Shown: piece by piece, positions 26,287-35,600 of the stretch | How positions within the stretch are numbered: the stretch's first letter is position 1 | Layout: each line of letters begins with the position of its first letter | Assembly: GCA_016235585.1 (NCBI GenBank) | Contig: JACRJY010000062.1 | Span: 1-52,862, forward strand | Reading direction: 5' to 3' | DNA length: 52,862 nucleotides | DNA from: Verrucomicrobiota bacterium | GTDB lineage: Bacteria; Verrucomicrobiota; Verrucomicrobiia; Limisphaerales; JACRJY01 | Notes under the pieces: model-generated | What the model was told of the DNA's origin: nothing | Databases searched by the model: none | Seen by the model: only the letters and a program-made list of their open reading frames with translations | Made by a program: the position numbers and the translations under genes

Positions 26287-27390
26287 ATGAAAATCACGAT
26301 TGCCAAAGAGCAACTCATCAATGGCCTTCAGGCTGTCCAGAACGTCGTCAGCACGCGCACCACGCTGCCCGTGCTTTCCAACGTCCTCATGAAGGCCGAG
26401 GGCGGCCGGCTTGAGCTTACGGCCACGGATCTCGACGTGACGGTTTCGTGCTCGGTCGAGGCGCAAGTGCACAAGGCCGGGGCCTGCACGCTGCCGGTGA
26501 AGCGGCTGTTCGGGATCATCCGCGAGCTTCCCACCGCCGACATTGATCTGGACGTGGACGACAAGAACATCTGCAGCCTGCGCGCTGCCGCGTCGTTCTA
26601 CAAAATCCACGGCATTTCCGCCGAGGAATTTCCCCCGCTGCCGAAATTCAAGGAGAACAAGAAGATCAACCTCGCGCAGGACAAGCTCAAGCTCATGCTG
26701 CGCCGGACTTCGTTCGCCATCTCCACGGATGAGACGCGGTATGTCCTGAACGGCATCTTCTTCACGCTGAAGGAAGACAAACTCACGATGGTCGCCACCG
26801 ATGGTCGCCGGCTGGCGATGGCCGAGGAGGAGATGTCCAGCGTCTGTCAGGGCGACTTCATAGTTCCAACCAAGGCCATCAACGAACTTGGCCGTCTGCT
26901 CCAGCCCACGGGCGACGTGGAGATCAAGTTCACCGACAATCAGGTCTCCTTCACCATGACGAAGGACAGCAATCCCGGCGTGCTGCTGATTTCCAAGCTC
27001 GTCGAGGGCAATTTTCCCAACTACAAGCAGGTCATCCCCGCCGAGGCCAAGGAGCGCATCACGCTGCTGCGCGAGGAGCTTCAGCAGGCGCTGCACCGCG
27101 CGGAGCTGATGACCAGCGACAAGTCCAACTCCGTCAAGCTGGCCTTCAGCAAGGACAACCTCGCCATCACCGCCAACACCCCGGATGTCGGCGAGGGCCG
27201 TGAGAGCATCGCCATCAATTACAAGGGCAAGGAATTCGCCATCGCCTTCAACCCCGGCTACCTGCTCGACCCGCTCAAGGCGCTGGAAACCGACGAGGTC
27301 TATCTTGAATTGATTGACGAGTTGAGTCCCGGCGTCGTCCGTGTGAACGGCCCGTTCCTCTATGTGCTCATGCCGATGCGGATGAGTTGA
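26287..27390 (+). CDS. dnaN: DNA polymerase III subunit beta (sliding clamp)
   Basis: The 367-residue protein begins MKITIAKEQLINGLQAVQNVV and has the three-domain clamp pattern: RTTLPVLSNVLMKAEGG (domain 1), FAISTDETRYVLNGIFF and MVATDGRRLAMAE (domain 2) and a C-terminus ending GPFLYVLMPMRMS, the clamp signature. It encircles DNA and tethers Pol III; length is standard. It stands alone: dnaA, recF and gyrB, often its neighbours, are not in the window. An in-frame upstream start would add a non-homologous leader, so the ATG at 26287 is chosen. A strong terminator follows. Confidence 0.97.
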   Translation: MKITIAKEQLINGLQAVQNVVSTRTTLPVLSNVLMKAEGGRLELTATDLDVTVSCSVEAQVHKAGACTLPVKRLFGIIRELPTADIDLDVDDKNICSLRAAASFYKIHGISAEEFPPLPKFKENKKINLAQDKLKLMLRRTSFAISTDETRYVLNGIFFTLKEDKLTMVATDGRRLAMAEEEMSSVCQGDFIVPTKAINELGRLLQPTGDVEIKFTDNQVSFTMTKDSNPGVLLISKLVEGNFPNYKQVIPAEAKERITLLREELQQALHRAELMTSDKSNSVKLAFSKDNLAITANTPDVGEGRESIAINYKGKEFAIAFNPGYLLDPLKALETDEVYLELIDELSPGVVRVNGPFLYVLMPMRMS

Positions 27391-27416
27391 GCAGGCGGAA
27401 TCCATTTCCCGACAAG

Positions 27417-27447
27417 AGAGGCAGGCAACAGGCCTGCCTCTTTTTTT
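27417..27447 (+). terminator. rho-independent terminator after dnaN
   Basis: A perfect 10-bp stem, AGAGGCAGGC at 27417-27426 and GCCTGCCTCT at 27432-27441, with loop AACAG, is followed by seven T residues (27441-27447). It lies 27 bp after the dnaN stop and separates dnaN from the ABC transporter genes. Confidence 0.93.
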
Positions 27448-27505
27448 CTGAAACACAAACCGGCTGAAGCACGCCGCGCACAAACACGTCTGAAGAAGCA
27501 CGCAA

Positions 27506-28186
<681 letters not shown>

Positions 28187-28189
28187 GCG

Positions 28190-28975
28190 ATGAAAACCAT
28201 TCTCGCGGGAATTTTGCTTGTTACGCTTGGATTGATTGGCGAATCCACTGCTGCCGAATCCACGAAAGCATCCGATTACTTCCCACAGAAACGACAAGCT
28301 GAACTTGCGGTTGCCGCAGAGAAGGGGCAGACGAGTAAAATAAACACGCTGCTTCAGGCGGGGGCGGATGTTAATGCCCGAGGGAAGGACGGCATGACCG
28401 TTCTGCTTTGGTGTTATTTGAAGCAAAACAAAAAAGGATTTGCGTGTCTGCTGGAGCACGGTGCCAATCCCAACGCGCAAATGGAGAACGGAGCCGCAGG
28501 GTTGACAGAGAGCATGGCCCTGGCCGGAAGATCCGTAATGTCTTTCACAGCCAAGGATAGAGATACTTGGTATTTAGAGACAACTCTGAAATATGGAGGC
28601 GACCCGAACCTTCTCAATCCCGTCAATAAAATGACGCCAATTTTTGAAGTTTCTTACTCTATAAGGCCAGAGCAGTTGAACAATTTGAAGATTCTCATTG
28701 CCGCAGGTGCCAAATTGAACATTCGAAACGAGAATGGCTACACTCCACTGATATTCGCAGCGATGAATAACCGATATGACATGGCGTTTGCTCTGCTGGA
28801 GGCAGGTGCTGATCCGAGCATAAAGGATAAACATGGTCATACGATTGTCTACGACATAAACAGATCTGGGCCGCGTCTTGATCCTAAATACTGGGGGTAT
28901 CCGTGGTTTCTCAAGGTCATTGACGTTTTGAAGGCCAAGGGACTCAACATGGAGGAGGGCAAGACCTCAAAATGA
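28190..28975 (+). CDS. secreted ankyrin-repeat protein inside an ABC operon
   Basis: A 261-residue protein with a signal peptide ending near STAAES and about four ankyrin repeats: INTLLQAGADVNARGKDGMT, FACLLEHGANPNAQMENGA, LKILIAAGAKLNIRNENGYT and FALLEAGADPSIKDKHGHT, then a less regular C-terminus. Ankyrin repeats bind other proteins. The gene begins 4 bp after the ABC ATPase gene and ends 13 bp before its permease, so it must be co-transcribed, yet its base composition is clearly more AT-rich than both. This suggests late insertion or a periplasmic accessory part of the transporter (inference). Confidence 0.85.
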   Translation: MKTILAGILLVTLGLIGESTAAESTKASDYFPQKRQAELAVAAEKGQTSKINTLLQAGADVNARGKDGMTVLLWCYLKQNKKGFACLLEHGANPNAQMENGAAGLTESMALAGRSVMSFTAKDRDTWYLETTLKYGGDPNLLNPVNKMTPIFEVSYSIRPEQLNNLKILIAAGAKLNIRNENGYTPLIFAAMNNRYDMAFALLEAGADPSIKDKHGHTIVYDINRSGPRLDPKYWGYPWFLKVIDVLKAKGLNMEEGKTSK

Positions 28976-28988
28976 GGCAGCCAACAGC

Positions 28989-30194
28989 ATGACCCTCTTC
29001 CACATCGTCCTCCGCAGCCTGCGCCAGCACGCGCTCTCGACGGGCATCACGGCGGCGAGCATCGCGCTCGCGGGCGGCCTGCTCATGTCCGTCTGGATCG
29101 TGAAGGAGCAGTCGCAGAAGGCCTTCACCGGCGTGAACGCGGGCTTCGACGCCGTGCTCGGCGCGCGCGGCGCGAAGCTCCAGCTCGTGCTCAACGCCGT
29201 CTTCCACCTCGAAGAATCGCCCGGCAACCTCGCGTGGCAGGACTTCCTCGACATCCAGAAAAGCCCCGCCGTGCTGCTCGCCGTTCCCATCGCCGTCGGC
29301 GACAACTACCACGGCTACCGGCTCGTCGGCACGACGACGAACCTGTTCACCGAGGTCGAATACCTGCCCGGCAAGCGCTATCGCGTCACCGCGCCGGGGC
29401 GGCCGTTTGAAGCCGGTTACACCGAGGCCGTCGTCGGCAGTTTCGTCGCGCAACGGCTGGGGTTGAAGGTGGGCGATGAGTTTCATCCGTTTCATGGATT
29501 GATTTTCGACGAGAAGAACCAGCACGCGGAAACCTACGTCGTCACCGGCATCATGGAGCCGTCGAACACGCCCGCCGACCGCGTGATCTGGATTCCGCTC
29601 GAAGGCATCCAGAACATGAAGGGCCACGATGCGAAGTCGGCGGCAGACATCAGCGCGGTGCTCATCAAGCTCAAGTCGCAGATCGCCGGGCGCACGCTCG
29701 AACTGCTCTACAACAAGCAGGGCAACCGCCTGACGTTCGCCTGGCCCATCGCGCAAATCATGGCGCAGCTCTTCGACAAGATCGCGTGGTTCGACCGCGT
29801 GCTGGCGCTGGTGTCGTATCTCGTCGCGCTCGTCGCCACCGCCTCGGTGCTCGCGAGCATCTACAACTCGATGAACGAGCGCCGCCGCGACATCGCCATC
29901 CTGCGGGCGCTTGGCGCGCGGCGGCACACGATCTTCTGCACGGTGGTGCTGGAGGCCGCCGCCATCGCGGCCCTCGGCATGGTCGCGGCGTTCGTCATCT
30001 ACGGCGGGATTCTGTCCGTGGTGGCAAAAGTCATCCGCGCGCAAACCGGCGTGGTGCTCGATCCGTTCGCCGTGCATCCGATCCTCCTCTGGACGCCGCT
30101 GGCGATGATCGGCATGAGCGCGCTGGCGGGAATTGTGCCGGCCATCAAGGCGTATCGCACGAACGTGGCGGAGAATCTCACGCCAGTGTCGTGA
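28989..30194 (+). CDS. ABC transporter permease (FtsX/MacB-type)
   Basis: A 401-residue membrane protein with the MacB-like layout: an N-terminal helix (TGITAASIALAGGLLMSVWIV), a periplasmic domain of about 220 residues (from about 45 to 265), then three C-terminal membrane helices including VLALVSYLVALVATASVL, followed by the cytoplasmic coupling motif MNERRRDIAILRALGARR, a hallmark of FtsX-like permeases. With the ATPase at 27506 it should form a mechanotransmission-type transporter. The ankyrin protein encoded between them is a candidate periplasmic partner (inference). Confidence 0.92.
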   Translation: MTLFHIVLRSLRQHALSTGITAASIALAGGLLMSVWIVKEQSQKAFTGVNAGFDAVLGARGAKLQLVLNAVFHLEESPGNLAWQDFLDIQKSPAVLLAVPIAVGDNYHGYRLVGTTTNLFTEVEYLPGKRYRVTAPGRPFEAGYTEAVVGSFVAQRLGLKVGDEFHPFHGLIFDEKNQHAETYVVTGIMEPSNTPADRVIWIPLEGIQNMKGHDAKSAADISAVLIKLKSQIAGRTLELLYNKQGNRLTFAWPIAQIMAQLFDKIAWFDRVLALVSYLVALVATASVLASIYNSMNERRRDIAILRALGARRHTIFCTVVLEAAAIAALGMVAAFVIYGGILSVVAKVIRAQTGVVLDPFAVHPILLWTPLAMIGMSALAGIVPAIKAYRTNVAENLTPVS

Positions 30195-30305
30195 GCATCG
30201 CTGCGAGCAGGGAAATTTCGCCCCGCTGGCCGCCGGGCCGAAGAAATCGCTTTCCAACGGCGCGGGAATTGAAAAGGGTTCCCGTCAGCAACGTCCGACC
30301 ACAAC

Positions 30306-32420
30306 ATGAACATGAAACATCTTTTTCTCACGACGCTCATTCTCGCGGGCGTCACCACGCAGGCCGCTGAAGTCATCGAGGCCGACATCGTCATCTTCGG
30401 CGGCACCTCCGGCGGGGTCGCCGCCGCCGTGCAGGCCCGGCGCATGGGCAAGAGCGTCGTCATCGCCGAATGGTCGCGGCATCTCGGCGGACTCACCACC
30501 GGCGGACTCGGCGCGACGGACATCGGCAACAAGGGCGTCATCGGCGGCATCGCGCGGGAATTTTACGAGCAGATTGCCACGCACTACGCCAAACCCGAGG
30601 CGTGGAAATGGGAGGAGCCGAAGAAATCCGCCGCCCTCGGCTCCGGCCAGGAGCGCGGGGCCGACCCGCTCGTCGCGAAAACCGGCAGGCCGACGAAGTG
30701 GACGTTCGAGCCGCACGTCGCGATGGGCATATACCGCAAGTGGCTCGCGGACGCGGGTGTGCCGGTCTATTTCGGCCAGCGGCTTGCCAGCGTGAAGAAG
30801 GACGGCGCGCGCCTCGTGGAGTTCACCACCGACAGCGGGCGCGTGTTTCGCGGGAAGGTGTTCATTGACGCGAGCTACGAGGGCGATTTGATGGCGAAGG
30901 CCGGCGTGAGCTATCACGTTGGCCGCGAGGCGAACGCCACCTATGGCGAGACCATCAACGGCATCCGCGCGCAGACGCCGAAGCACCAGTTCCTCGTGGA
31001 CGTGGACCCGTATGTGAAGCCCGGCCAGCCCGCGAGCGGCCTGCTGCCGTTCATCCAGCCGGGTGACGGCGGCAAGCCCGGCGACGGCGACAAATGCGTG
31101 CAGACTTACAACTACCGTCTCTGCATGACACGCACGAAGGCGAACATGATTCCATGGGAGCGCCTCAAGCCGCCCGGCTACAACGAGAAGAAATACGAAC
31201 TCCTCGCGCGCCTGCTCGAAGCGCACGAGAAGGCCGGCAAGCCGCTGCGCGTCGGTGCGCTCATGAATCCCGTGATGATGCCGAACGACAAGACCGACAC
31301 GAACAACAACGGCGCGTTCTCCACCGACTTCATCGGCGAGAACTACGATTTCCCCGACGGTGACTACGCCACGCGCGCGCGCATCGAGCAGGAACACGTC
31401 AACTACATCAAGGGCTTCCTCTACTTCCTCGCCACCAGCGCGCGCGTGCCGAAGGCGCTGCACGACGAGATGAATTCCTGGGGTCTCGCCGCCGATGAGT
31501 TTCTCGACACCGCGCATTTCCCCGCGCAGATGTATGTGCGCGAGGCGCGCCGGATGATTTCCGACTACGTGATGACCGAGGCCGACTGCCGCTGGCAGCG
31601 CAAGGCTGCGGACGCCGTCGGCATGGGCGCCTACGGCATGGACTCGCACAATTGCCAGCGCCTCGTGCAGAACGGCGTCGCGCGCAACGAAGGCGATGTG
31701 CAGGTCGGCGTCGCCGGGCCGTATCCCATCTCCTACCGTTCCATCGTGCCGAAACAGGGCCAGTGCGAAAACCTCCTCGTGCCCGTGTGCCTCGCGGCCA
31801 CGCACATCGGCTACGGCAGCATCCGCATGGAACCGGTGTTCATGGCCATGGGCCAGAGCGCGGCCACGGCGGCGGTGATGGCGCTGGATGCGAAGTCCCC
31901 GGTGCAAAAGGTGGATTACGCGAAGCTGCGCGCGAAGCTTCTCGCCGACGGGCAGGTGCTCGAATGGACCGGGCCGGGCCGCGTGACGGCAAACAACTTC
32001 GACCCCGCCAAGCTCGCGGGCGTTGTGGTGGACGATGAGCAGGCCGAAATGAAGGGCGACTGGACGCGCTCCGGCGCAGGCCGCTCGCTGGGCGTCGGCT
32101 ACCTGCACGACGGCAACACGGACAAGGGCGCGAAGTCCGCGACGTTCCGCCCATCGGTGGCCAGCGCGGGCGAGTATGAAATCTTCCTCATCTACCCGGT
32201 GAACAACAACCGCGCGGGCAACGTGCCCGTGACCGTCGCCGTGGAGGGCGGCGCGGCGAAAACCGTGAAGGTGAACCAGAAGAAGGCCGACACGAACAGC
32301 GCCGCCTCTCTGGGCAGGTTCCGGCTCGCCGCCGGCAAAACCGTCGCCATCACCGTGTCCAACGCCGGCACCGACGGCTACGTCATCGCCGACGGCGTGC
32401 AGCTCGTGCCGGTGAAGTGA
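30306..32420 (+). CDS. secreted FAD-dependent oxidoreductase with golvesin-like C-terminal domain
   Basis: A 704-residue protein with a signal peptide ending near TTQAAE. The N-terminal FAD-binding fold starts DIVIFGGTSGGVAAAVQA, followed by GGLTTGGLG and FIDASYEGDLMAKAGVSY, as in the FAD_oxidored group common in PVC and Bacteroidetes. The C-terminal 150 residues, from about VVVDDEQAEMKGDW to the end, read like a golvesin C-terminal-type beta sandwich (GYLHDGNTDKGAKSATFRP, GEYEIFLIYPVNNNRAGNVPV, VIADGVQLV). Likely acts on sugars or polysaccharides outside the cytoplasm; substrate unknown. It is 111 bp after the ABC permease. Confidence 0.82.
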   Translation: MNMKHLFLTTLILAGVTTQAAEVIEADIVIFGGTSGGVAAAVQARRMGKSVVIAEWSRHLGGLTTGGLGATDIGNKGVIGGIAREFYEQIATHYAKPEAWKWEEPKKSAALGSGQERGADPLVAKTGRPTKWTFEPHVAMGIYRKWLADAGVPVYFGQRLASVKKDGARLVEFTTDSGRVFRGKVFIDASYEGDLMAKAGVSYHVGREANATYGETINGIRAQTPKHQFLVDVDPYVKPGQPASGLLPFIQPGDGGKPGDGDKCVQTYNYRLCMTRTKANMIPWERLKPPGYNEKKYELLARLLEAHEKAGKPLRVGALMNPVMMPNDKTDTNNNGAFSTDFIGENYDFPDGDYATRARIEQEHVNYIKGFLYFLATSARVPKALHDEMNSWGLAADEFLDTAHFPAQMYVREARRMISDYVMTEADCRWQRKAADAVGMGAYGMDSHNCQRLVQNGVARNEGDVQVGVAGPYPISYRSIVPKQGQCENLLVPVCLAATHIGYGSIRMEPVFMAMGQSAATAAVMALDAKSPVQKVDYAKLRAKLLADGQVLEWTGPGRVTANNFDPAKLAGVVVDDEQAEMKGDWTRSGAGRSLGVGYLHDGNTDKGAKSATFRPSVASAGEYEIFLIYPVNNNRAGNVPVTVAVEGGAAKTVKVNQKKADTNSAASLGRFRLAAGKTVAITVSNAGTDGYVIADGVQLVPVK

Positions 32421-32473
32421 GGCACGCCGCACACCAGCCTTGCCTCGCCGCGTGGAACTGTTAAATCAAACGC

Positions 32474-34054
32474 ATGGCGAAGAAGAAAACCGTCGAAGCT
32501 GCCAAGGGGCGCGGCGTTCACGCTGCTTCCACGTCCGATTCCACCATCCCGGTGAAGCTGGCTGAAGCCCGCGCTCCTCGATCCGCGCGTCCCTCCTCCC
32601 TCGTGGACACCCGCGTCATCTACTGCGGCGACAACTTGGAACAACTCCGCAAGCTGCCCGCCGCCTGCGTGGATTTGATTTACATCGACCCGCCCTTCAA
32701 CTCGAACCGCAACTACGAAGTCTTCTGGGGCGAGGCCAAAGAGAAGCGCGCGTTTGCCGACCGTCACGAATCCACCCGCGCCTACATTGACTACATGAGG
32801 CCGCGCTGCGCAGAACTGTCGCGCGTCCTCAAGAAGACCGGCAGCTTCTATTACCACTGCGACTGGCACGCCAGCCATTACGTCAAAGTCATGCTCGACC
32901 AGATTTTCAGTGAAAATAATTTCCAATGCGAAATTATCTGGCATCGGACTTTGGCCAAGAGTCTCGCCTTCACCGGTTTTCCCAACAATCACGACACGAT
33001 TTTCTTTTATGGCGGTGGTGGCGAACTCACGTTCAACCGGCCTTACAATCCATACGACCCGGACAATCTCGACGAGAAAACCGCCGGGAAGTATTCCCAC
33101 CGCGACCCGGATGGACGGATTTACCGTCTCGACAATCTGATCAATCCCAATCCCGACCGACCGAATTTGACCTACGAGTTCTTGGGTGTGACACGCGTCT
33201 GGCGCTGGACGAAAGACCGGATGGAGGAAGCCTATGCCAATGGAATTGTCGTCCAAACCAAACCCGGCACCGTCCCGCAATTGAAGCGTTACCTCGATGA
33301 GCAGGAGGGGCGCCCGATTGACAGCGTGTGGACGGACATTCCGCCCATCAATTCCCAAGCCAGGGAACGGCTCGGTTATCCCACGCAAAAACCGCTCGCG
33401 TTGCTGGATCGCATCATTCGGTCAAGCAGCAAGGAAAACGACATCGTGCTGGATGCGTTCTGCGGTTGCGGCACGGCGCTCGTTGCCGCGCACCGGCTCA
33501 AGCGCCAGTGGATCGGCATCGATATTTCACCGACGGCCTGCCGCGTCATGGCAAAGCGGTTGCGCGACGTGTGCGGCCTGCCTGAAAATGAAACGCTCTG
33601 GAAAATGCAGCGCGGCTTCATCGTGCGTGATTTGCCCAAGACCGAAGCCGAATTGCGGAAGTATCCCCACTTTGAATTTGAGAACTGGGCCGTCATCGCC
33701 CTCGGCGGCATTCCGAACAAAGTGCAGGTCGGCGACATGGGCGTGGATGGCCGCATCTATCCCGTCTCCTCCGGTGCCACGCCGCGCAAGAAACAGGAAG
33801 GCGAACTCGCGTTGAAAGAACGCTGGTATCCGATTCAAGTGAAGCAAAAGGACAAAGTCGGTCGTCCCGACATTGATTCCTTTGAAGCGGTGATGATGCG
33901 CGAGGATTGCGACATTGGTTTCATCGTCTCCTTTGATTACACCAGCGACGCGATGACGGAGATCGGACAGTTCTTCAAGCGCACCGGCAAAATCATCCGC
34001 GCCTTCACCGTGCGCGACATTCTGGACGAGGAGATTGGAAGGAAGCTGGCGTGA
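32474..34054 (+). CDS. DNA adenine/cytosine-N4 methyltransferase fused to Mrr-like nuclease domain
   Basis: A 526-residue protein. Residues 45-375 form a beta-class DNA methyltransferase: catalytic motif IV DPPF at 72-75 comes before the AdoMet motif I DAFCGCGTAL at 327-336, with YPTQKP just before it. DPPF indicates N6-adenine or N4-cytosine methylation. Residues 395-515 look like a separate Mrr-type PD-(D/E)xK domain: ENWAVIALGG, GDMGVDGRI (Asp421, Asp425) and PIQVKQK (Gln455, Lys457). It may thus be a one-chain restriction-modification enzyme. The stop overlaps the GTG of the next gene by 4 nt. A DNA-degrading role is inferred only. Confidence 0.8.
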   Translation: MAKKKTVEAAKGRGVHAASTSDSTIPVKLAEARAPRSARPSSLVDTRVIYCGDNLEQLRKLPAACVDLIYIDPPFNSNRNYEVFWGEAKEKRAFADRHESTRAYIDYMRPRCAELSRVLKKTGSFYYHCDWHASHYVKVMLDQIFSENNFQCEIIWHRTLAKSLAFTGFPNNHDTIFFYGGGGELTFNRPYNPYDPDNLDEKTAGKYSHRDPDGRIYRLDNLINPNPDRPNLTYEFLGVTRVWRWTKDRMEEAYANGIVVQTKPGTVPQLKRYLDEQEGRPIDSVWTDIPPINSQARERLGYPTQKPLALLDRIIRSSSKENDIVLDAFCGCGTALVAAHRLKRQWIGIDISPTACRVMAKRLRDVCGLPENETLWKMQRGFIVRDLPKTEAELRKYPHFEFENWAVIALGGIPNKVQVGDMGVDGRIYPVSSGATPRKKQEGELALKERWYPIQVKQKDKVGRPDIDSFEAVMMREDCDIGFIVSFDYTSDAMTEIGQFFKRTGKIIRAFTVRDILDEEIGRKLA

Positions 34055-34851
34055 GCTGGGTTGTTCGATTATTGAAGAAGCTGCCCAAGGATAGTGCCTG
34101 TAACGCCCACACGCTGAAGTCGAAAAGCCAATGCACAAAGAAGGCACTCTGGGGAACGAGGTATTGTTGGCAACACGAGTCAAAGCTCTACCTAGTAATT
34201 TCCGTGCTCATTGGCATTACGTCGTTTATTTGGACGTCCTTCCTCAAGGATCGTATTGCTCCGTCGCTAGAGCTCAAAGAATTACGATCGAAGGCACATG
34301 AGCAGAATCAAAAACTGAATGTTCTCCAAAAAGCCGCCGAAGACATGAAAACGCAGCTCGTTCAAGCGAACGAATCGTTGACCAACTCGACAGCAGTCGG
34401 CAAAGGTTTGGCAACTGGCGGGGACTCCCGCGCAGAAATATCGTTCAGCAAAGGGGATGATCCTAATTCAGTATCGGCTATGATGATGCCGAAAGGGGGC
34501 TATCCACTTCGCGGGTTGAGCATCAAGATTACCGACGAAACTAAACACATCCTCACCAAGCGGTCAGGAGATACGAACGCGCTACCGGAAGGGTCTGTTG
34601 TTTTTCAACGCTCTTTTGGGGACGTTGCGGTGAACAGCTATGCCGATTTATGCACTCTCCACTTCGACCCCACAGTCACAAACTATTACCGCTTTGACGT
34701 AAGCGCACTGAACGGATCCTACTGGCAATTAATTTCGTTCAGCAAGACGAACAGCAACTGGGTCATGAAACTCGTCTATAAGCGGGGTCAATTCGGAGGC
34801 AGAGTGGAAATAGACCCACCGGAGATGCGGGAAAAGATTCTTGTTTACTAG
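34051..34851 (+). CDS. membrane-anchored zinc-motif protein coupled to the methyltransferase
   Basis: A 266-residue protein starting at a GTG that overlaps the methyltransferase stop by 4 nt (GTGA), so translation is coupled. Residues 17-43 contain a small Cys/His motif, C-x2-H-x8-C-x11-C-x2-H (CNAH, QC, YCWQH), like the DUF5763-type zinc motif GxYCWQH. One membrane helix follows (LVISVLIGITSFIWTSFL), then a predicted coiled coil (LKELRSKAHEQNQKLNVLQ) and a strand-rich C-terminal domain with no known match. The gene is clearly lower in GC than the methyltransferase. It may be an effector or a regulator; function unknown. Confidence 0.65.
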   Translation: MSWVVRLLKKLPKDSACNAHTLKSKSQCTKKALWGTRYCWQHESKLYLVISVLIGITSFIWTSFLKDRIAPSLELKELRSKAHEQNQKLNVLQKAAEDMKTQLVQANESLTNSTAVGKGLATGGDSRAEISFSKGDDPNSVSAMMMPKGGYPLRGLSIKITDETKHILTKRSGDTNALPEGSVVFQRSFGDVAVNSYADLCTLHFDPTVTNYYRFDVSALNGSYWQLISFSKTNSNWVMKLVYKRGQFGGRVEIDPPEMREKILVY

Positions 34852-35113
34852 TGGATCAGCGGATGCGGGAATGGTTGTGCCGAATTCAGTTTGAAAAACG
34901 CCCTCCCTCTCCCCAAGCCCTCTCCCCCAAAGAGAGGGCATTCCCGTGCGCAGCGTCTTGGACAAATCCAGCGGCGGGATGGGCCGGGCGGGTGGCCGGA
35001 AAAAACGAGGCGTGGTTGCGAAAATCCTCTCCCCGGGGGAGAGGATACAGGTGAGGGCGAGCCAAAATCACTTTGTTTCAGGTTCTCCGGACGGTTGAAT
35101 GCGGTCAAATTCA
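34852..35113. repeat. intergenic hairpin elements of the CCTCTCCCC type
   Basis: This 262-bp gap segment carries two hairpins. GCCCTCT at 34917-34923 pairs with AGAGGGC at 34933-34939. ATCCTCTCCCC at 35024-35034 pairs with GGGGAGAGGAT at 35036-35046, an almost loopless 11-bp stem. The 13-mer CAGCGTCTTGGAC at 34951-34963 repeats the core of the element at 10749-10828. No coding sequence is credible here. Confidence 0.65.
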
Positions 35114-35534
35114 GTCACTTTCAGCCGGTTCGACTGTATTTGCCTGCAAATCAGCGCATTATTCCTCCCGCGAGGCGTCATTTTCCCTGTGCAAACCGCG
35201 AGTTGCGTCGTGCGACTCACAGTTTGCGCCGCGCAACACGCGATTTACGTCGTGCAACTCGCAATAAACTTCCTGCAAGGCACGGGAAACCTCGCGCGAG
35301 GTGCGAAAAACCTCCTGTTACTCACGATTCACCTCGTGCGACTCGCTGATTTCTGCGCGTCTTTTCGCGATTTACGCCGCGCTGTTCGCGAGTTGCGTCG
35401 TGCGACACACGGTTTGCATCCTGCAATTCGTAAGTTGCAGGATGTTTCCTGCGAGTTGCGCCGCGTTTCCTGTGGGTTGCAGGCTGCGAGACGTGAGTGG
35501 CAGCCGGTTTTTCGCAGTGCGCCTCCCACTTATC
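35114..35534. repeat. degenerate 21-bp tandem dyad array (about 20 units)
   Basis: Consecutive units of exactly 21 bp start at 35114 and every 21 bp after, with a single 22-bp unit at 35345-35366, up to 35534. The clearest units are at 35198, 35240, 35388 and 35451. The unit core is GAGTTGC-N5-GCRACTC, a near-palindrome, so every unit is a dyad and an RNA copy would form a string of 7-bp hairpins. There are no spacers. The units differ at many positions but keep phase. Three overlapping open frames read as 7-residue repeats (LRRAT-like) and are by-products. It lies between convergent genes. Function unknown. Confidence 0.85.
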
Positions 35535-35600
35535 ACGGGATGCCTCGCGCCGGGCGCAACCTTCCAGCGGTCAGCAGGAAAATTGTTCCTATTCCCCGCC

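Noticed and set aside
30285-32432. Long minus-strand frame opposite the FAD enzyme
   Set aside because: Histidine- and arginine-rich antisense frame; the plus-strand frame carries the dinucleotide motif and a signal peptide.
35114-35534. CRISPR array
   Set aside because: There are no unique spacers; the units are contiguous and differ in sequence, and no cas gene is present.
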